NCBI RefSeq assembly: GCF_002797855.1 | Contig: NZ_PGFB01000002.1 | Location: 682,001-746,000, forward strand | DNA: 64,000 nt | Direction: 5' to 3' | Origin: Compostimonas suwonensis | Lineage (GTDB): Bacteria; Actinomycetota; Actinomycetes; Actinomycetales; Microbacteriaceae | In this document: positions 54,636-63,006 of the stretch, piece after piece | Numbering within the stretch: the stretch's first letter is position 1 | How the letters are laid out: every line of letters starts with the position of its first letter | Program-made: the position numbers and the translations under genes | The notes under the pieces: generated by a model | What the model was told of the DNA's origin: nothing | Seen by the model: the letters and a program-made list of their open reading frames with translations, nothing else | The model's database searches: none

Positions 54636-57600
54636 TCAGGCGCGGCGGCGCCTCCGCATCAGCACGAGCGCGGCGCCCACGAGCAGCAGGAGCGCAGCTC
54701 CCGTGCCCCAGCCGATGAAGGCCGCCGCATCGACGCCGGTCGCGGCGATGCCGCCGTGCAGACCCTCACCGGGAGCCGGCGTGGGCGTGCTCGCGTCGTC
54801 GTCCGCCGCTGCGACGTCGAGTCGGAACGATGCGACCTCGGCGCCCTCGCGCAGCACCACGACGGTGTGCTCGCCCGGGGTCACCGACGAGGGGATCGCC
54901 GCGCGGAGCTCGAACTCACCGGCATCCGTCGACCGCACCGTGCCGAGAACGATCGGGTCGGAGTGCAGCTGCACCTCGAACTCGGTGCCGGCCGCGAACC
55001 CGCTGCCGTGGACGACGATCTCGCCGCCGACGGTGACCGAGCCGGTCACGACGATCGTGCCGTTCTCCTCGGGGTCCTCACCAGGGTTCTCGCCGGGATT
55101 CTCTCCGGGGCCCTCACCAGGGTTCTCACCCGGGTCCTCGCCAGGGTCTTCGCCAGGGTTCTCACCGGGGTCCTCGCCAGGGTTCTCTCCGGGATCCTCG
55201 CCAGGATTCTCACCCGGATCCTCCTCGACGACCCGCACGCTCGCCGACGGCGCCGACGCCGGCGACTGGCCCGCCGCGTTCTTCGCCCGCACGGTCGCGG
55301 TGTAGTCGCCGGGGGCGAGCCCCGGGAAGCCGGCCGTCAGAACGCCCGCGTCGACCGTCTTCACGGTTCCATCGCTGAGCAGCACCTGGTACTGCTCGAC
55401 GGCGGCCCCTCCATCCGATGCGGGCGCCGACCAGGTGACGGTCACGGTGTCGCCGTCGACCGTCGCCTGCACGTTCTGCGGCGCATCCGGAGCCTCGGCC
55501 GCCGTCAGTGTGAAGGTGCTCACGGCGCTGCGGGTCGTGTGCCCCGAGCCGTCGCTCAGCTGCGCGTACCACTCGTAGGGCACACCCGATCGGGCACCGA
55601 GCAGGTCCATCGACACGGGCTCCGCCCCGATCGTCGTCTGCGCCGCGCCGATCGTGGTCGGCGCTCCCACGGCGAGCGTGAGCGAATCGGCCGCGAGGGT
55701 GCGTGTCGTGGTGCCGCCGAGATCCATCTCGAGCACGTAGTTCTCGGTGTCCGCGCCGTGGAATCCGGGGATGTCCGACTCCGACACCGGCTGGTGCCAG
55801 GCGCCGTTCTCCGAGGTCGCCCTCTGCAGGTACGGCGAGTAGGTGTTGACGTAGAGCAGGTCGTTCTCGGTGTCGATGCTGAGGAACTTCATGAACTCCT
55901 GGCCGCCGTAGACCCGGCTCTGGTAGTCGGTGAGGATGCCGTAGACCCGGGCGCCATCAGCAGCCGTGCGCATGCCCACACCCGTGCCGGCGATGTGACC
56001 GCCGAGCACGAGCTTGACGTTCGAGAACGGGTCGACGAGCTGGCTCGTGATGTTGCCGTTCGCCCAGCCGTTCGTGCCCTGGTTGACCGCGTTGTGGCTC
56101 GCGATGATCACCGAGTAGTCCGGGTGGGCGGCGATGACACCGCGCGCCCAGGCGAGACCCGGGTCGCCGGCGTTGTCGGCCGACCAGAACCCGATCGCCA
56201 GCACGAGGAGCTTCGCTCCCCCGATCTCGGCCGTGTAGTAGTAGTTGTCGATGCTCTGAGCCTCACCGAGCGTCCACGGGCTGCCCTCGAGGCTCTCGGC
56301 GAGCCGGGAGGTCGGGAAGTACTTCGGCAGCATGACGCGGCCGTTGCGGGCATCGGAGTAGTCGTGGTTGCCCCACGAGACCATGTACGGCACCTTGGCG
56401 GCCTCGAGCTGCGTGATGCCGCGCTCGGCGTTCATCCACTGGTACTCCTGCGAGAGGTACTCGCGGTTGACGTAGTCGCCCGACTGGATCACGAGAGACG
56501 TCTTGCGCTCGTCGGCCTGATCGGCGATGTAGCGCAGCTGGTCGACGAACATGTCCGGCGTCGCCTGCGTGTACAACTGCGTGTCGGGCACGTGGTCGAG
56601 GCCCCAGTCGAAGTCCGCGACATCCGGCTGCGTCTCGTAGTCGTGGTCTGCACCGAAGGGGACCTCGGTGAGGCCGCGCCAGACGAGCAGGTGCAGCTTG
56701 CCGCCCGACACCGCGTGCTCGTCGGCCCGCGCCGTCACGTCGAGCGCGACCGCACCGCCCTCGGCGTCGGCCTCGCTGTCCTTGAGCAGCCAGGTGCCCG
56801 CCTCGGTGTCGTAGACGTAGGCGGAGACGCGGCGGTCGTCGGCCGTTCCTTTCCACACGAGGTGGAACTGGTCCTGCGCCGCCTGCTCCGGGGTGAGCGA
56901 GATCTCGTAGATCTGGTAGGGGTTCGCGTTCGATCCCACCGTCGTGGGCAGCAGCTCGCCCGAGACCGTGCCGCTCGCCGGGGTCAGCGCGTCGGGCACC
57001 CGGTCGCTCGACGATCCGCTGCGCACCACGACGTTGGAGCCGTCGAGGCTCACGAGGTCGTCTGCGTAGAAGGTCGTCTCGACCCTCTCACGGCTCTCGG
57101 TCTGCGGTGTCGCCGTGAGGGTGACCTCGGATGCCCCGGGGCCGGCCGTGCCCGCGGTGTCGCTCACTGCCGGCTGGGCGGGCGCCGTCGTGTCGCTCAC
57201 GGTCAGCTGCACGCTCACGGGAGCCGAGGCATCCGCGGGCTCGGCGACGCTCGTCGCACGCAGCTCGAGGCTCTGCTCGCCTGCTGCGTCGACCGGCACG
57301 CGCACCGAGAAGACGCCCGCGTCGATGCGCTCGGAGAAGACCTGCTCCCCCGCGACGGTCGCCGTCAGGGTCGCCCGCTCGCTCACGGTTCCCGTGACCT
57401 CGACGAGACCGGCCTCGACATCCGTGCCCGACACCGGGGTGCCGACGAGAAGAGCGACGGACTCGGCCGTGCGACTCACCCGCTGGCCGTAGGCGACGAT
57501 GTCGCCCCGGTAGTTGGCGTAACGGAAGGCCTCGAAGTCGGGCGTGAAGGCGATGCCCGCGATCTGCACCTCGTCGATGACACCGTGGAACGGCGACGAG

Positions 57601-60600
57601 ATCGCGCCGGTGTTCGTGTAGTAGTCGCCGATCGTCGTGAGCACGGCGGGGTCGGGGTAGGTCGTGCGGTACTCGACCATCTGGCTGTGCACCTCGCGCC
57701 CGTCGACGAAGACCGAGTAGGTCATGCCGTCGTAGGTCTGCGTCACGAGGTGCGGCTCGCCGTCGGTCTTCAGCTCGAAGCGCGAGTTGATGTCGACGTT
57801 GTCGAACTCGAAGCTGTTGCCCGCGATGCGCGTGCCGAGCTTCGACTCGTTCTTGACCACACCCTGCCAGAAGGTCGCCTGGCCGTCGCCCGTGGCGCTC
57901 TCCTTGGCGATGACGGGCGCGCTGCCGCTCAGCGCGGCGAGATCGGCCGCGGTGAGCGAGTAGAGCCCGCTGATGCTGATGCGGTCGTAGTCGCCCCCGA
58001 TGTCGCCCGGGTACTGCAGGCGGGAGCCCTCGAAGCGGGTCTCGCCCGTGCCCGCGTCGGAGACGTCGGCGGTGAGGTCGGAGCCCACGACGAGACCCGT
58101 CGCCGTGCCCGTGGAGTCGACCCGCTGCCGGCCGCTCGCGGTGTCGCCGGCGAAGTGCTCGACGAGCGAGTAGCCGTCTCTCCAGACCGCGGTCGGGTCG
58201 TTGGCCGCGGCGCCGCCGCCGAAGTAGGCCCAGACGACCGTCGCCGACTCCGCGGGCAGCTGCGGCATCCGCACCCAGACGGTGGACACCGCGCCGGGAC
58301 GCCAGGTCTCGACCTCGTACGGCAGCGGCACGCCGTCGGGCGAGAAGAACCCGAGCGCGTCGGCCGAGCCGTCCGGGGTGTCGGCGATGCGCAGCTGCAC
58401 GGGAGTGCCGGCGAAGTCGGAGCGGGTGTCGTTGCGCACCGTGATCGCCTGACGCTCGTCGGCATCCGGCTTCGCCCAGGCGACGACGCTGCCGTCGGCG
58501 GAGACGAGACCGGCGAGCTCACGCAGGCGGTGTTCGAGGGCCTCGAGGGCCCGCAGGTTCGCGAGCGCCTCACGCTGAGCCGAGTTCAGGCCGTCGACCG
58601 TCGCGCGTGCCGCGTTCACTGCGGCAGCGTCGGCGACCGTGACCGCCTCGAGCGCGGGGAGCGCGGCGATCTGCGCGTCGGCGGGCGAGAGCGAGCGGTC
58701 GATGCCGAAGCTCTCGAAGACGCGCGGGATGCCCTGGTTGCGGATGTCGTAGACGTCGACGGTGAGCTTCTCGTCGGCGACCGAGATGGCCGCGAAGTTC
58801 TCCGTGGCCTGCTCGCCCGTGCGATCGAAGAGCTGCAGGTACGACTCGAGGTCGAAGCCGTTCGCGCTCGTCGCCTGCGTGTAGTGCTTCGCACCGGCCG
58901 TGTTCGGCAGGAAGAAGATCGTGCCCTGCGGGTCGACGGTGTACTCGACGCGCTTGCCGTTGATGATCTCCGTGTACTTGGTGGCCTCCACGGCACGCGC
59001 GCCCTCGACCCCGGCGGGGTCGGAGACGAGCACCTTGGAACGGCTCATGACGTGGTCGTGGCCCTGCAGCACGAGGTCGATGTCGAGCTCGTCGATCACG
59101 GGCATGAGCACGGCGCGCATGGCCTTCACGTCGGGGTCGGAGATGTGGTTGGCCGTGGAGTACGGGCCCTTGTGGAGCGAGAGGATGAGCCACTTCGCAC
59201 CCGCGGCGCGTGCTGCCGTGGCATCCGCCCGCAGCCACTCGAGCTGCGAGGGGGAGATCGCCTGCGCGCCGTCCTCATTGGAGTTGAGAACCATGAAGTG
59301 CGCGCTGTTGTAGGTGAAGGAGTAGTAGGCGCCGCTGCTCGTGTCCTGGCCGTTGGGGGCCTCGAGCGTGAAGTGGTCGGTGAGCGCGTTCTTCGACTGG
59401 TCATGGTTGCCCACGGCCGGGACGATCGTCGTGTTCATGAGGCTCGGGCGGGCCGAGTCGAGCATGTCGGTCCAGTCCTGCTCGACGTCGCCGTGCTCGA
59501 CGATGTCGCCGTTGTGCATGACGAACTGCGCGTCGGGCACGTACTTGAGCGACTTGGCCATCGTCGCCGCCGAGAGCTGGGCCTCGCCCAGGTTCTGCGC
59601 CTGGGTGTCGGTCAGGTCGACGAAGGTGAAGTCGCCGCTGCCCGCGTTGGTCGTGAAGCTTCCGGCCGCGCTCCAGACCGCTTCGACGGCGTCGCCGAGG
59701 CGGTAGTAGTAGCGCGTGCCGGGGGTCAGCTCGGTTGCGATCGCGCGGTAGAAGGTCTCGCCGTGCTCGTTCGTCTCACGCGTGGCCGCGACCTGCACGG
59801 TCGAGGAGCCCTCGGGGAACTCGCGGTCGGTGCTGAGCACGACGGCGCCCGAGTCGCTCTCGATCGTCGAGTACCAGGTGAAGGCGCGCTGTGTCGACGG
59901 GTCGCCGTAGAACGTCGCCGTCACGCGGTTGGGCACCTCGCCCGGCAGCACGTACTTGGGGATGGGGTGGCCGAGCTCCTCGTCGAAGCGCCAGGCTGTC
60001 GCGAAGTCCCAGCCGATCGCCTCGTACGTCGCGCGCTGGGCGAGAGCCTCGGAGCTCGTGTCGGCGCCGTGCTGGTTCTTCGTGCCCGGCGCGGCGACGG
60101 GTGCGCCGCCGATCGTGATGGCCGGGTTCGCGAGGTTCTTCGAGGCGGTCCAGCCCTCGTAGCCGGTGTAGCCGACGACGCGGCCCGTGAAGCCGTCGAC
60201 CTTGCCTGTGTAGGCGATCGATCCGGCGTAGGCGACGTTGCCCGAGAAGCTCGCGCCGTTGCTCGGGTTGCCCGGATACGAGATGGCGAAGCCCGCGTCG
60301 ATGCCGCGTGTGCCGTTCGAGCCGCCCGAGGCGAGCACCGTGAGCTCGGCCTCGACCAGGTTGTTGGCGATGACGCCGCCGTTCTTCGTGTAAGCGACAG
60401 CGCCGCCGGGCATCTTGGCCGCCGTGGCGGTGACATCCACCCAGTTGTCGGTGACCCTGCCGCCGTCGAGCTCGGCGACCAGGCCGCTGACCTTCTCGGC
60501 GCTGCGACCGACCAGTTCGGCATCGAGGAGGGTGTTGCCGGTGATCGTCGAGCGGGTCGCGTAGACCGTGAGACCCGAGACGAACTGCGTTGCCGTGCCG

Positions 60601-62021
60601 TTGTCGGCGGTCACGCCGTCGAGCACGAGGTTGCGCACGGTCGCATCGGTGATCTGGCGGAAGAAGCCGAGGCTCTTGCCCGCGTCGCCGGGGCCGTAGA
60701 CGAGGTTCGAGATGCGGTGACCGGTACCGTCGAGCACACCCGTGAAGGTGTTGATGCCCGGCCACGCCGAGCGGCCCGCGAAGTCGAGATCGGAGGTGAC
60801 GACGAAGCTCTTCGCACCCGTGTAGAGCGCGTTGCCGTTGTTGAGCTGCGCGGCGAGGAACTCGAGGTCGTCTTCCGAGCCGATCTCGTACGGCGACTGC
60901 GCGGTGCCCTCGCCGAAGAGGGAGTAGACGAAGTTCGGCACGGGGTGCTGCAGGGTCTCGTCGAAGCGCCAGGCGTTCGCGAAGTCCCAGCCGAGCCCCT
61001 CGTAGGTGGCGCGCTGCGCGAGCTGCTCGGTGGTCACGTCGGTGCCCTGCTGGTTCTTGGTGCCGGGGCCGACGACCGGCGCGCCGCCGATCGTGATGGC
61101 CGAGTTCGCGAGGTTGTCGTTCGCGGTCCAGCCGTCGTAGCCCGCGTAGCCGAGGATGCGGCCGGCGAAGCCGTCGACCTTGCCGCTGTAGGTGATCGAG
61201 CCCGCATAGGCGACGTTGCCCGTGAAGGCCGAGCCGCCGCTCGGGTTGCCCGGGTAGTTGATCACGAGTCCGGCGTCGACACCGCGGGTGCCGTTCGCCC
61301 CGCCGCCGACGACGACCGTGAGGTCGGCGTCGACGAGGTTGTCGGCGATGGTCACGCCGTTCTTCGAGTAGGCCGAGATGCCGCCCGCCATCTTGTTGGC
61401 CGTGATCGTCGCATCCACCCAGTTGTCGGATGTCACGCCGCCGTCCATCTCCGCGGTGATGCCCGCCACCTTCTCGGCGTTCGGGGCGCTCAGCACGGCG
61501 TCGATGACGGAGTTGCCCGTGATCGTGGAGCGCGCGGCGAGCACCGAGATGCCGGCGACCCAGTCGCTGCTCGTGGGGTTGTTGGCGGTCACGCCGTCGA
61601 GCACGAGGTTGCGCACCGTGGCGTCGGTGATCTGGCGGAAGAAGCCCAGGCGTCCTGAGTTCGTGCCCGTGCTGTGGCCGTAGACGATGTTGCTGATGAC
61701 GTGCCCGGCGCCCTCGAAGACGCCCGTGAAGGTGTTAATGCCGACGAACTCCGTGCCGGCGAAGTCGATGTCGGCCGTGAGGCGGTACGTGGCCCCCGCG
61801 TAGGACCCCGGGTCGCTGTTGATCGCGTCGGCGACCGCGCGCAGCTCGTCGGCCGAGCCGATCTGGTAGGGCGCCCGGGTCGTGCCGTCGCCGTCGAGGC
61901 CGGGGAGCCCGGCCGCGACCGCCGCCGGCACGATGCCGCCGACGGCGAGCACCACGGCGGCCGACACGGCGACGAGGAGACGAGTGAGCGAACGGGGACG
62001 GTCGTGCTTCGCGTGAGTCAT
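54636..62021 (-). CDS. Cell-surface protein with two beta-helix and two metallophosphatase domains
   Basis: 2461 residues. Signal peptide (1 to about 36). Two beta-helix modules of about 330 residues each (40-370 and 375-710), both containing LGFFRQITDATVRNLVLDGV. Then a purple acid phosphatase-type N domain (about 697), metallophosphatase 1 (about 797-1115; NGDIVEHGD, GNHDQSK, LQGHDHVMS), a DUF2341-like domain (about 1180-1290), a LamG-like domain (about 1290-1490), Ig-like parts, metallophosphatase 2 (about 1797-2010; QSGDYVN, WGNHDYSD, GGHIAGTG), a fibronectin III domain (about 2173-2267), an acidic Pro/Gly/Glu repeat and an Ig-like domain. The end, IAATG followed by a hydrophobic helix and Arg tail, is a class E-type sortase signal. 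The second phosphatase lacks the usual final His. Likely an ectophosphoesterase. Confidence 0.88.
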   Translation of the reverse strand: MTHAKHDRPRSLTRLLVAVSAAVVLAVGGIVPAAVAAGLPGLDGDGTTRAPYQIGSADELRAVADAINSDPGSYAGATYRLTADIDFAGTEFVGINTFTGVFEGAGHVISNIVYGHSTGTNSGRLGFFRQITDATVRNLVLDGVTANNPTSSDWVAGISVLAARSTITGNSVIDAVLSAPNAEKVAGITAEMDGGVTSDNWVDATITANKMAGGISAYSKNGVTIADNLVDADLTVVVGGGANGTRGVDAGLVINYPGNPSGGSAFTGNVAYAGSITYSGKVDGFAGRILGYAGYDGWTANDNLANSAITIGGAPVVGPGTKNQQGTDVTTEQLAQRATYEGLGWDFANAWRFDETLQHPVPNFVYSLFGEGTAQSPYEIGSEDDLEFLAAQLNNGNALYTGAKSFVVTSDLDFAGRSAWPGINTFTGVLDGTGHRISNLVYGPGDAGKSLGFFRQITDATVRNLVLDGVTADNGTATQFVSGLTVYATRSTITGNTLLDAELVGRSAEKVSGLVAELDGGRVTDNWVDVTATAAKMPGGAVAYTKNGGVIANNLVEAELTVLASGGSNGTRGIDAGFAISYPGNPSNGASFSGNVAYAGSIAYTGKVDGFTGRVVGYTGYEGWTASKNLANPAITIGGAPVAAPGTKNQHGADTSSEALAQRATYEAIGWDFATAWRFDEELGHPIPKYVLPGEVPNRVTATFYGDPSTQRAFTWYSTIESDSGAVVLSTDREFPEGSSTVQVAATRETNEHGETFYRAIATELTPGTRYYYRLGDAVEAVWSAAGSFTTNAGSGDFTFVDLTDTQAQNLGEAQLSAATMAKSLKYVPDAQFVMHNGDIVEHGDVEQDWTDMLDSARPSLMNTTIVPAVGNHDQSKNALTDHFTLEAPNGQDTSSGAYYSFTYNSAHFMVLNSNEDGAQAISPSQLEWLRADATAARAAGAKWLILSLHKGPYSTANHISDPDVKAMRAVLMPVIDELDIDLVLQGHDHVMSRSKVLVSDPAGVEGARAVEATKYTEIINGKRVEYTVDPQGTIFFLPNTAGAKHYTQATSANGFDLESYLQLFDRTGEQATENFAAISVADEKLTVDVYDIRNQGIPRVFESFGIDRSLSPADAQIAALPALEAVTVADAAAVNAARATVDGLNSAQREALANLRALEALEHRLRELAGLVSADGSVVAWAKPDADERQAITVRNDTRSDFAGTPVQLRIADTPDGSADALGFFSPDGVPLPYEVETWRPGAVSTVWVRMPQLPAESATVVWAYFGGGAAANDPTAVWRDGYSLVEHFAGDTASGRQRVDSTGTATGLVVGSDLTADVSDAGTGETRFEGSRLQYPGDIGGDYDRISISGLYSLTAADLAALSGSAPVIAKESATGDGQATFWQGVVKNESKLGTRIAGNSFEFDNVDINSRFELKTDGEPHLVTQTYDGMTYSVFVDGREVHSQMVEYRTTYPDPAVLTTIGDYYTNTGAISSPFHGVIDEVQIAGIAFTPDFEAFRYANYRGDIVAYGQRVSRTAESVALLVGTPVSGTDVEAGLVEVTGTVSERATLTATVAGEQVFSERIDAGVFSVRVPVDAAGEQSLELRATSVAEPADASAPVSVQLTVSDTTAPAQPAVSDTAGTAGPGASEVTLTATPQTESRERVETTFYADDLVSLDGSNVVVRSGSSSDRVPDALTPASGTVSGELLPTTVGSNANPYQIYEISLTPEQAAQDQFHLVWKGTADDRRVSAYVYDTEAGTWLLKDSEADAEGGAVALDVTARADEHAVSGGKLHLLVWRGLTEVPFGADHDYETQPDVADFDWGLDHVPDTQLYTQATPDMFVDQLRYIADQADERKTSLVIQSGDYVNREYLSQEYQWMNAERGITQLEAAKVPYMVSWGNHDYSDARNGRVMLPKYFPTSRLAESLEGSPWTLGEAQSIDNYYYTAEIGGAKLLVLAIGFWSADNAGDPGLAWARGVIAAHPDYSVIIASHNAVNQGTNGWANGNITSQLVDPFSNVKLVLGGHIAGTGVGMRTAADGARVYGILTDYQSRVYGGQEFMKFLSIDTENDLLYVNTYSPYLQRATSENGAWHQPVSESDIPGFHGADTENYVLEMDLGGTTTRTLAADSLTLAVGAPTTIGAAQTTIGAEPVSMDLLGARSGVPYEWYAQLSDGSGHTTRSAVSTFTLTAAEAPDAPQNVQATVDGDTVTVTWSAPASDGGAAVEQYQVLLSDGTVKTVDAGVLTAGFPGLAPGDYTATVRAKNAAGQSPASAPSASVRVVEEDPGENPGEDPGENPGEDPGENPGEDPGEDPGENPGEGPGENPGENPGEDPEENGTIVVTGSVTVGGEIVVHGSGFAAGTEFEVQLHSDPIVLGTVRSTDAGEFELRAAIPSSVTPGEHTVVVLREGAEVASFRLDVAAADDDASTPTPAPGEGLHGGIAATGVDAAAFIGWGTGAALLLLVGAALVLMRRRRRA
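55066..55222. repeat. Coding tandem repeat for the Pro-Gly-Glu wall linker
   Basis: Imperfect 12- and 24-base units encode alternating PGEN and PGED blocks before the last Ig-like domain of the surface protein. Such acidic Pro-rich repeats span the cell wall. Copy number probably varies between strains. Confidence 0.85.
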
Positions 62022-62250
62022 CAAACTGCCATCGCTTAGAAGTCTTGCCGGCCCCCGCCAGACACGACACGCCATGGAGGACAGCTCAAGGGAGGAAGAG
62101 GGGCGTGCGCCTCACCGAGACAATCGACGGCAGTTGAATCTTCGGTGACCGGAGGCTGAGCGGCGATGAAACGGTTCACGTCTTGTGAGTTCACCGAGCT
62201 GTGCTACTCCTGACGTTCTCCTATGCGAACGGCCTGAGTATCGGCCCGCA

Positions 62251-62605
62251 GTCTCCTGGCTCGTCGCGGCGCATCTTCTTCGTCGCGGCGCCCCGAACAC
62301 CCTGCGCCCCGACGAACACCGTGCGCCGCGACAACCCGCCCGTGCAGCCTCGGTCGCGGCATCCAGGGGCACCTCGGAGGGAACCTTCCCGAAAGGCCCG
62401 GCGAGCAGTCTGAGCACCGCGCACCGCGCTCCGAACGAAGACTTCGAAAGGCTGATCGTCGGCGTGCTCGGCACCCCACGCCAGTACATCGCTCCCATCG
62501 GTGACGTCATGGAGCTCCCAATCGTCGACGTTCCAGGCGAGTCCAACTCGAGAAGGCGCAGCCCACAGACGTACGCGATAGACGGCCGGGGCGGCATCAA
62601 TATCT
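62251..62605 (-). pseudogene. Second, decayed copy of the RidA/small-protein module
   Basis: Three blocks match the left module in the same order and direction: 62251-62336 with 53045-53130, 62347-62407 with 53246-53306, and 62433-62605 with 54004-54176. Everything between the blocks, including most of RidA and the AT-rich patch, is deleted. No functional product is expected. Confidence 0.8.
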
Positions 62606-62614
62606 CCCACGGGA

Positions 62615-62663
62615 ATACCCACCACGGGTATATGATTACTAATACCGATACCCCCTGTGGGTA
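62615..62663 (+). promoter_or_regulatory. Tandem CsoR-like operators and promoter of the copper genes
   Basis: ATACCC (62615-62620), five bases, GGGTAT (62626-62631); and TACCC (62649-62653), five bases, GGGTA (62659-62663). The sites are about 33 bp apart and flank a -10-like TATGAT (62631-62636). The pattern fits the GC-centred operators of copper-sensing CsoR repressors. No csoR gene is in the window. Confidence 0.7.
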
Positions 62664-62686
62664 ATTTTCTGTCGAAGGAGAGCCCC

Positions 62687-62935
62687 ATGCCGCACGATCA
62701 CGACGACCAGCACGGCGAGCACGGTCACCACCACACCCCTGCCGGAAGCGACCTCCCCGGCATCGACGCCACCGATCTCGCCGAGTGCCCGGTCATGCCC
62801 GGCAGCATGACGATCACAGCCGATGCCGAAGCCGCCGGCCTCGTCCGCGAGCACAACGGCCAGACCTATTGGCTGTGCTGCTCCGACTGCGCCCGGCGCT
62901 TCGACGCGGAGCCCGCCGCATACGCAGCAGCCTGA
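62687..62935 (+). CDS. Small metal-binding protein with YHS-like Cys motif
   Basis: 82 residues. The N-terminus is rich in His and Asp (HDHDDQHGEHGHHH); the rest contains AECPVMPGSMTITADAEAAG and QTYWLCCSDCARRFDAEPAA, a YHS/TRASH-like arrangement with Cys residues (CPVM and CCSDC) that can bind a soft metal. Such proteins accompany copper ATPases as sensors or chaperones. GAAGGAG six bases upstream fixes the ATG at 62687. It is expressed from the operator region just upstream. Confidence 0.88.
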   Translation: MPHDHDDQHGEHGHHHTPAGSDLPGIDATDLAECPVMPGSMTITADAEAAGLVREHNGQTYWLCCSDCARRFDAEPAAYAAA

Positions 62936-63006
62936 CGGCCGCCCGTTCGTCTCTCACCCGTCGCATCACGACATCCGATTACCCCTACCCTGTATAGGAT
63001 TTGGCC

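Larger units (their letters stand above)
62022..62686. other. Gap between the surface-protein gene and the copper unit
   Basis: Contains the leader of the surface-protein gene (no convincing promoter found), the decayed RidA/hypothetical module at 62251-62605, and the promoter-operator of the copper genes. The open minus-strand frame at 62221-62688 is made of these remnants and is not a gene. Confidence 0.65.

Noticed and set aside
54609-61658. Plus-strand open frame of 2349 codons opposite the surface-protein gene
   Set aside because: It is the mirror of a very GC-rich gene. The product is Arg/Val/Asp-rich low-complexity sequence without domains, while the minus strand encodes clear domains.
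62221-62688. Minus-strand frame of 155 codons in the right-hand decayed module
   Set aside because: It joins the remnant of the small protein with unrelated pieces and runs through the copper operator; it is not a functional gene.
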